Origin: Paracoccaceae bacterium | GTDB lineage: Bacteria; Pseudomonadota; Alphaproteobacteria; Rhodobacterales; Rhodobacteraceae | DNA length: 38,883 nt | Assembly (NCBI GenBank): GCA_022822495.1 | Contig: JAJEBQ010000014.1 | Coordinates: 1 to 38,883 of the forward strand | Reading direction: 5' to 3' | Shown: in pieces, positions 33,746-38,883 of the stretch | Position numbering within the stretch: position 1 is the stretch's first letter | Layout of the letters: each line of letters starts with the position of its first letter | Notes under the pieces: generated by a model | The model's database searches: none | Seen by the model: only the letters and a program-made list of their open reading frames with translations | Told to the model about the DNA's origin: nothing | Position numbers and translations under genes: made by a program

Positions 33746-34666
33746 TTAGTGAGCTAGGTGGTCAAGAACCTTATCGGCAATCATTTTGCTGACACGATAA
33801 TTGGACTCTTTTGTAACACCCGCAATATGTGGGGTTAAAATGAGGTTATTCAATCCTGAAAACTTTTTCCCCGATTCCCTGGTCATAGGTTCATGTTCGA
33901 AGACATCAAGAGCCGCCCCCCCCAACTTATCTTTTTTTAGAGCATCAATCAACGCTCTTTCCTCTACCACTCCCCCGCGGGATGTATTGATAATTATTGC
34001 GTTGGATTTGCACATGGCAATAAAATCATTGTCAATCAGGTGATATGTTCCTTTTACCAAAGGAACATGTACACTAATGACATCGGAAGTATGAGCGATC
34101 TCTTCCATATCAGCGGATTTAACTTTGGTCCAAACATTATCATCAGTACTGACAAATGGATCGTAAGCCTGCACCGACATTCCCAGACTCACAGCCTTTG
34201 ATGCAGCTGATCGGCCGATCGCCCCCAAACCAATCAGACCAAGTTTCTTGTTGTTGATTTCATGGCCGATACAATCCGTTCTGTTCCAGTTCCCGGCAGT
34301 CATCTCGGCATTTTCTTGGTAAGCACCCCGCAACAGGATCATCGCTGTACCAATGACATATTCCGCCACGCTTTCTATATTGGCTCCTACTGCAGGAAAT
34401 ACTGGAATGTTTCGTTCCTTACAGGAAGTCATGTCAATATTATCCAAGCCGATACCTAATCGCCCAATACATTTAAGTTCAGGTCCATGATTAAGTAATT
34501 CGGCATCAACAAGTGTCTTATTTCTTACAATTAGGGCTTTGGCCGATTTTAGCGTTTTCAACAACTTTGGGCGTTCTTCGGCCAAGGTAATATTATAAGT
34601 TGTTGTATGTTGGCTGGAAAGGGAATCAACAACGGAGGAGTCCATAAACTCAGTAATCAGAATCAT
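33746..34666 (-). CDS. slcC: D-2-hydroxyacid dehydrogenase family, probable (S)-sulfolactate dehydrogenase SlcC
   Basis: 306 residues of the phosphoglycerate-dehydrogenase-like family. The NAD motif is GLIGLGAIGRSAASKA. The catalytic triad is visible: Arg in INTSRGGVVEE, Glu in DVFEHEP, His in LILTPHIAGVT. Being directly upstream of comD and comE makes sulfolactate the likely substrate: SlcC (EC 1.1.1.310) oxidises (S)-sulfolactate to sulfopyruvate with NAD+. Alone, the sequence could equally be a phosphoglycerate or glyoxylate reductase-like enzyme. It starts 56 bases after dnaJ with no hairpin between them, so heat-shock read-through is possible; its own promoter was not identified. Confidence 0.78.
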   Translation of the reverse strand: MILITEFMDSSVVDSLSSQHTTTYNITLAEERPKLLKTLKSAKALIVRNKTLVDAELLNHGPELKCIGRLGIGLDNIDMTSCKERNIPVFPAVGANIESVAEYVIGTAMILLRGAYQENAEMTAGNWNRTDCIGHEINNKKLGLIGLGAIGRSAASKAVSLGMSVQAYDPFVSTDDNVWTKVKSADMEEIAHTSDVISVHVPLVKGTYHLIDNDFIAMCKSNAIIINTSRGGVVEERALIDALKKDKLGGAALDVFEHEPMTRESGKKFSGLNNLILTPHIAGVTKESNYRVSKMIADKVLDHLAH

Positions 34667-34722
34667 GACGGTAATTGAATTTAAATGAAAAGGTTAAGGG
34701 TTTTCCGAGAGCACTATCAGGA

Positions 34723-35838
34723 TTAGCCCCACAAATCTTTAATATTTTTAAATATTCCTTTGCCTTCACCTTCAGATTGCGCGTTTATTTCTCCAAACTC
34801 CTTGAGCAATTCCTTTTGTCTGGAGGTTAATTTAACTGGTGTCTGTACAAACAAATCAATAAGCAAATCACCGTAAGCGCCTTCGGCCCTTAGTTTGGGC
34901 ATACCTTTGCCAGACAAACGCAACCGTTTGCCGGTTTGGCTTTCAGGAGGGATTTTTACCTTGGTTCTTCCTCCATCTATTGTGTTAATTTCAACTTCAC
35001 CTCCCAAAGTAGCTGTTACCATGGGAATATGGATATTACACCGGAGATGATTGACTGATCTTTCGAATTCCCTGTGATCTCTGACTTCAATAAGAATGTA
35101 GAGGTCGCCCGCTGAATTTGGCCTGCTTCCTTCATCACCCCTTCCCCCCAAGCGTATTCGTTGGCCAGAATCTACCCCAGCAGGAATTTCCACCTCAATG
35201 GTTCTCTCCTTGCGGACTCTGCCCTGACCTGAACAGGCCTTACAAGGATTCATGATAACCTTCCCTTGTCCTCGACAGGTGCCACAAGTTGTTTCTACTC
35301 GGAAAAAATCTCTTTGAACTCTCGTTTTACCACTACCGCCACAAGTCGGACATATGGTCGGCTCAGCTCCATCTTCAGCTCCTGTGCCATTACAAGAATC
35401 ACAAATAGTCAGGACGGGAACCCGAATTCTCTTCTTCACTCCGGTATAGGCTTCCTCAAGTGATATGGAAAGTTCATATTGGAGATCAGATCCTCGATAG
35501 GAACGTTGCGAGGTTCTGCCTCCGGGGTCCATGAAATCCCTGAAAATATCCTGAAAAATGTCAGAGAATGCTCCCTGACCTGTAAAGCCATGATGAGCCG
35601 CTCCATTGCCACCGTGGAAAGCATCATGACCAAAACGGTCATACATTTCTTTCTTCCGAGGGTCTTTCAAGATATCATAGGCCTCGTTTACTTCCTTAAA
35701 CTTGGCCTCAGCATTCGGGGTATCCTTGTTTTGATCGGGGTGGAGCTCCTTGGCCTTTTTTCTAAAGGCCTTTTTTATTTCGGGTCCTGATGCTCCTCGA
35801 GGTACCCCCAGTACATTATAGTAATCCAGTTTGCTCAT
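34723..35838 (-). CDS. dnaJ: Chaperone protein DnaJ
   Basis: Hsp40 co-chaperone that loads substrates on DnaK and stimulates its ATPase. 371 residues. The N-terminal J domain has YYNVLGVPRGASGPEIKKAF and the HPD motif in LHPDQNK. A Gly/Phe-rich segment follows (around FHGGNGAAHHGFTGQG). The zinc-finger region has four CxxCxGxG repeats: CDSCNGTG, CPTCGGSG, CGTCRGQG and CKACSGQG. The C-terminal substrate-binding domains are complete. It follows dnaK by 75 bases, same strand. Confidence 0.97.
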   Translation of the reverse strand: MSKLDYYNVLGVPRGASGPEIKKAFRKKAKELHPDQNKDTPNAEAKFKEVNEAYDILKDPRKKEMYDRFGHDAFHGGNGAAHHGFTGQGAFSDIFQDIFRDFMDPGGRTSQRSYRGSDLQYELSISLEEAYTGVKKRIRVPVLTICDSCNGTGAEDGAEPTICPTCGGSGKTRVQRDFFRVETTCGTCRGQGKVIMNPCKACSGQGRVRKERTIEVEIPAGVDSGQRIRLGGRGDEGSRPNSAGDLYILIEVRDHREFERSVNHLRCNIHIPMVTATLGGEVEINTIDGGRTKVKIPPESQTGKRLRLSGKGMPKLRAEGAYGDLLIDLFVQTPVKLTSRQKELLKEFGEINAQSEGEGKGIFKNIKDLWG

Positions 35839-35913
35839 GACAATCTTAGGTTGTCCCAGGTCTGATCAACCAGAGGTACTTTGCTCCCAAAAATCTTCCC
35901 TCCTTAGAAATTA

Positions 35914-37821
35914 CTACTTGTTATCTTCCTCAACATCATCAAATTCAGCATCAACCACCTCAATATCATCTTCTGAATCTGGTTCGGACTGGTCTGCTTC
36001 TTCAGCATTTTCATCCTGGTTTTGATAGAGGACCTGTCCCAATTTCATTGCAGCTTCTGATAGATTCTGGATACCTGATTGGATTTTGGCGGTATCCTCT
36101 TCCTTCATATTTTCTTCCAGTGCATTCATGGCAAGCTCAATCGATTCGATTGTTGCCGGGTCAAGCTTGTCCTTGTGTTCAGAAAGTGATTTCTTGGTTT
36201 GATACAGAAGCGATTCAGCTGAGTTTTGTGCTTCGACCAAATCTTTCTTGTTCTTGTCAGCTTCGGCATATTCCTTGGCTTCATCCACCATCTTCTCAAT
36301 TTCCTCTTCGGACAGACCGCCTGAAGATTGAATTGTGATTGACTGGGATTTGCTTGTTGCTTTGTCCAAGGCCGTAACTGAAGTTATGCCATTGGCATCT
36401 ATATCAAAGGTGACTTCAATTTGAGGTACACCACGAGGCGCATTTGGAATACCTTCCAAATTAAATCTTCCCAAGAGTTTGTTGTGTTGCGCTATCTCCC
36501 GTTCACCCTGATAGACTTGAATGGTAACTGTAGTCTGGTTATCATCAGCTGTCGAAAAAACCTGTGATTTCTTCGTTGGAATCGTTGTGTTTCTTTCAAT
36601 CAACCTGGTGAACACTCCGCCCAGCGTTTCAATACCCAGAGAGAGAGGTGTTACATCAAGCAGAACAACATCTTTGACGGTACCACTCAGGACCCCGGCC
36701 TGGATGGCAGCGCCCAGAGCCACAACCTCATCCGGGTTTACTCCCTTGCTAGGTTGTTTGTCAAAAAAGTTGGTTACCTCTTCAACGACCTTTGGCATGC
36801 GGGTCATTCCACCAGCCAATACGATTTCATCAATCTCACCCACCTTGAGGCCAGCGTCTTTCAAGGCGGCTGCACATGGTTTCAGCGTTTTCTTGATCAG
36901 TCCGCCAACCAAATTTTCCAGTTTTGCCCTAGTGAGCTTGGAAATCAGGTGCAGGGGTTGTTTTGTTTCCGTGTCTATCGAAATAAACGGTTGGTTAATT
37001 TCGGTTTCCATGCTGGAAGAAAGTTCAACCTTGGCCTTTTCTGCGGCCTCTTTTAACCTTTGCAAGGCAATCTTGTCCTTGGTGAGGTCAACCCCATTTT
37101 CTTTCTTGAATTCGTTTGCAAGGTAGTTGACAATTGTCAGGTCAAAATCTTCACCTCCAAGGAAGGTATCACCATTGGTTGATTTGACCTCAAACAGGCC
37201 ATCGTCAATTTCGATGATGGTTATGTCGAAAGTACCACCGCCAAGATCATATACAGCGATCGTTTTTGCCTCTTTCTTGTCCAGTCCGTAAGCGAGAGCC
37301 GCAGCTGTTGGTTCGTTAATGATGCGAAGTACTTCAAGGCCCGCTATCTTGCCCGCATCTTTTGTTGCTTGTCTTTGGGCATCGTTAAAGTAAGCTGGTA
37401 CGGTAATCACAGCCTTGGATACTTCCTGACCCAGATAATCCTCAGCTGAGGATTTCATTTTTTTGAGAATGACTGCTGAAATTTGTTCCGGGGAATATTT
37501 CTTGTCCCTTATTTCGACCCAGGCATCGCCGTTTCCACCATCAATAATTTTATAGGGTAAAGAACTTTTGTTTTTGGCAAGATAAGAGTCATTGAACCGA
37601 CGTCCAATTAATCTCTTGATAGCAAAAACAGTGTTTTTTGCATTGGTTACTGCTTGTCGCTTGGCAGCTTGACCAACGAGTTCCTCTTTATCTGTATAAG
37701 CAACAATTGATGGGGTGGTTCTCGATCCTTCTGAGTTCTCAACAACCTTGGAATCGGTTCCTTCCATAATCGCCACACAAGAATTCGTTGTACCCAAGTC
37801 AATACCGATAACTGTGCTCAT
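35914..37821 (-). CDS. dnaK: Chaperone protein DnaK (Hsp70)
   Basis: Central Hsp70 chaperone. 635 residues. The ATPase domain has the phosphate-1 motif [33 protein letters not shown], and [12 protein letters not shown]. The substrate-binding domain begins after the linker-type [19 protein letters not shown]. The helical lid follows and the tail is acidic (many Glu and Asp), without the exact EEVKD found in many proteobacteria. An RpoH-type promoter lies about 85 bases upstream. GrpE is encoded near the middle of the window, DnaJ is next. The Tim44-like protein in this window is related to the mitochondrial Hsp70 tether, but no interaction is implied. Confidence 0.98.
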   Translation of the reverse strand: MSTVIGIDLGTTNSCVAIMEGTDSKVVENSEGSRTTPSIVAYTDKEELVGQAAKRQAVTNAKNTVFAIKRLIGRRFNDSYLAKNKSSLPYKIIDGGNGDAWVEIRDKKYSPEQISAVILKKMKSSAEDYLGQEVSKAVITVPAYFNDAQRQATKDAGKIAGLEVLRIINEPTAAALAYGLDKKEAKTIAVYDLGGGTFDITIIEIDDGLFEVKSTNGDTFLGGEDFDLTIVNYLANEFKKENGVDLTKDKIALQRLKEAAEKAKVELSSSMETEINQPFISIDTETKQPLHLISKLTRAKLENLVGGLIKKTLKPCAAALKDAGLKVGEIDEIVLAGGMTRMPKVVEEVTNFFDKQPSKGVNPDEVVALGAAIQAGVLSGTVKDVVLLDVTPLSLGIETLGGVFTRLIERNTTIPTKKSQVFSTADDNQTTVTIQVYQGEREIAQHNKLLGRFNLEGIPNAPRGVPQIEVTFDIDANGITSVTALDKATSKSQSITIQSSGGLSEEEIEKMVDEAKEYAEADKNKKDLVEAQNSAESLLYQTKKSLSEHKDKLDPATIESIELAMNALEENMKEEDTAKIQSGIQNLSEAAMKLGQVLYQNQDENAEEADQSEPDSEDDIEVVDAEFDDVEEDNK

Positions 37822-37902
37822 ATATTTCCTTCCTGAATGTTAAATTCTAAAGTCGAACTTACCCTTAAGTTCATTGGGATTTTAATTTAAATTAGGTTTC
37901 CG

Positions 37903-37931
37903 ATATAGGAAGGGTTAGGCTTCTCTTCAAG
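37903..37931 (-). promoter_or_regulatory. RpoH (sigma-32)-type heat-shock promoter of dnaK-dnaJ
   Basis: On the minus strand CTTG (37931-37928), an 18-base spacer and CCTATAT (37909-37903) match the alphaproteobacterial RpoH pattern CTTG-N17/18-CYTATNT in full. It is about 80 bases upstream of the dnaK ATG. This fits RpoH rather than HrcA/CIRCE control of dnaK. Confidence 0.75.
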
Positions 37932-38631
37932 AAATGAGCATTAATTTTGTCCTCCTTGCTCTTTAGAAACGAAAGATTCTCGGTTAATTTATGTTCATAA
38001 CATAAGATCTCGAACCTAATTTCGAAAACAGAACAAGGACATTGTGATTATCTCCATTTTAGCAATCCAATCGCATCGTAATTACTGGCTTTAATCTGAC
38101 AAGCATGACAAGTCGTTCAGTTTTTTCTACAATCCAAAGACCACAGTGTTGTACCGTTCAACGATTTATTCTTGTCGTACGAGGCCAAAGGGAGAAAAAG
38201 CTCCTGTAAAAACTCTTCTAAAGATAAGAGGTGGTAGGTTTTTTCCTATGTAAGTAAATAGGTTTGTAGATCTTCAAGGTATTCTACTTGCCAAGTAACA
38301 AGCCCTTGTTGCCCATCAACCGATTAAAGTACATTGGCCGGCCTTTCGTTCCACCATGCTATATAAAATTCGCAAATCTGGTATTCGCTTATGTAGAATG
38401 AAGCCGTTGGTTTAACGTCTTAATCTTGATCAAATGCTCGATTATCTGCCTATAAATCAATGGATGCCCCACCTAATTTATAATGGAGATCCTTATTTCA
38501 TTTGCACCCACCAAGTCTAGAGATTGCTGGTGGTTTTGGTGCCAACCTGCACAATCTGGAAAAGTGACTTGAACTATTTGACTTGCCAAAGGCATCACAA
38601 GCAAGAATTTTTCATTTCTTTCTCACTTGTG
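37932..38631. other. Long non-coding gap upstream of dnaK
   Basis: About 700 bases with no frame that I can support and no tRNA. Three short hairpins follow one another at 38190-38248: GGGAG/CTCCT, CTCTT/AAGAG and TAGG/CCTA, the last around a run of six T. They may belong to a small RNA or be coincidental. Confidence 0.4.
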
Positions 38632-38661
38632 AAAAACCAGAACCTAACAAAAAGATTCTGG
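38632..38661 (-). terminator. Intrinsic terminator of the right-edge secreted-protein gene
   Basis: On the minus strand CCAGAATC, a 9-base loop and GGTTCTGG form an eight-pair stem with one G-U, followed by five T. It begins about 13 bases after the stop codon of the partial gene. Confidence 0.7.
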
Positions 38662-38673
38662 GTTCCTTGATTT

Positions 38674-38883
38674 TTATCCCCCGTAATAAGCGTCCTGGTC
38701 GCCATTGAAGATAAAGTCCGATGCCTCCAACGAATCCATCTTATAGTCGTACAAATAAATCTTGTTGTCCTCGTCAACCTTAACCACCGTCACCTCCCGA
38801 CCCCACCAGGTCTTGTAGGACGATATGTCAAGGTCAGAAAAGTCGCTAACATCGGTGTAGCCTGAAAGATCAATCCGGTCTTC
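38674..38883 (-). CDS. C-terminus of a probable type I-secreted (RTX/hemolysin-like) protein, partial
   Basis: The last 69 codons of a minus-strand gene entering from beyond the right edge. It reads DRIDLSGYTDVSDFSDLDIS, then WWGREVTVVKV, NKIYLYDYKMDSLEASDFIF and a short NGDQDAYYGG tail. The D-x-IDLSG opening, the beta-rich middle and the hydrophobic LxxSDFIF just before the end are typical of the C-terminal secretion region of RTX-type calcium-binding proteins exported by ABC-MFP-OMF (type I) systems. No nonapeptide repeat is visible within this short part. The gene ends before a good terminator. No exporter gene is in the window. Confidence 0.6.
   Translation of the reverse strand, partial: EDRIDLSGYTDVSDFSDLDISSYKTWWGREVTVVKVDEDNKIYLYDYKMDSLEASDFIFNGDQDAYYGG

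Noticed and set aside
36521..37126. A 201-codon plus-strand frame opposite dnaK
   Set aside because: It is antisense to a highly conserved part of DnaK, with composition typical of a reverse-strand shadow and no RBS.

Overview
This window looks like a stretch of chromosome from an A+T-rich alphaproteobacterium. The evidence is conserved gene neighbourhoods rather than any single marker: secB / fxsA / Tim44-like timA / smr, rimP-nusA-ylxR-infB, rph-rdgB-hemW transcribed away from hrcA-grpE, and dnaK-dnaJ behind an RpoH-type promoter with the alphaproteobacterial consensus. The sulfonate genes and the betaine-family transporter would fit a marine or saline heterotroph, but that is inference. 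No rRNA, tRNA or CRISPR array was recognised.

Layout. 1-1876 is an accessory, partly decayed region. It holds a candidate small-peptide precursor ending in Cys-Cys-Cys-Trp, a surface lipoprotein whose signal peptide and body are in different frames on either side of a run of ten G, a decayed IS1595-type transposase, and short palindromes. 1877-8229 holds secB, the divergent xsc-pta pair, fxsA, timA, smr and a PPP-family phosphatase. 8302-13635 is the rimP-nusA-ylxR-infB operon on the minus strand, with an intrinsic-terminator-like hairpin just before rimP. 13851-19134 holds a DUF1801 protein and, on the minus strand, rph-rdgB-hemW, an AhpD-like protein, an OmpA-domain protein and MlaC. 19338-25474 holds hrcA-grpE, a malonyl-CoA synthetase and mutS. 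25964-30796 holds a ureohydrolase divergent from a three-gene glycine-betaine-family ABC importer, whose permease carries a long extra N-terminal region. 30797-32643 is a second decayed island: an unidentified broken frame, and a Panacea (DUF4065) antitoxin-like gene followed by a membrane protein interrupted by an amber codon. 32644-37821 is dnaK-dnaJ-slcC-comD-comE, all on the minus strand. The right edge has the C-terminus of a probable type I-secreted protein.

How the genes work together. The clearest pathway is organosulfonate breakdown, split in two blocks about 28 kb apart. A sulfolactate dehydrogenase-like enzyme (slcC) would make sulfopyruvate, ComDE would decarboxylate it to sulfoacetaldehyde, Xsc would release sulfite and acetyl phosphate, and Pta would give acetyl-CoA. 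No sulfonate importer, sulfite exporter or sulfite oxidase is visible here. The ABC importer and ureohydrolase suggest uptake and use of a quaternary-amine or guanidino compound of unknown identity. The rest is housekeeping: translation and transcription factors, proteostasis, DNA repair, nucleotide-pool cleaning and envelope maintenance.

Most worth a second look: the CCCW peptide at the left edge, the G10 lipoprotein, the amber-interrupted membrane gene beside the Panacea antitoxin, the terminator hairpin in the rimP leader, and the fused ABC permease.
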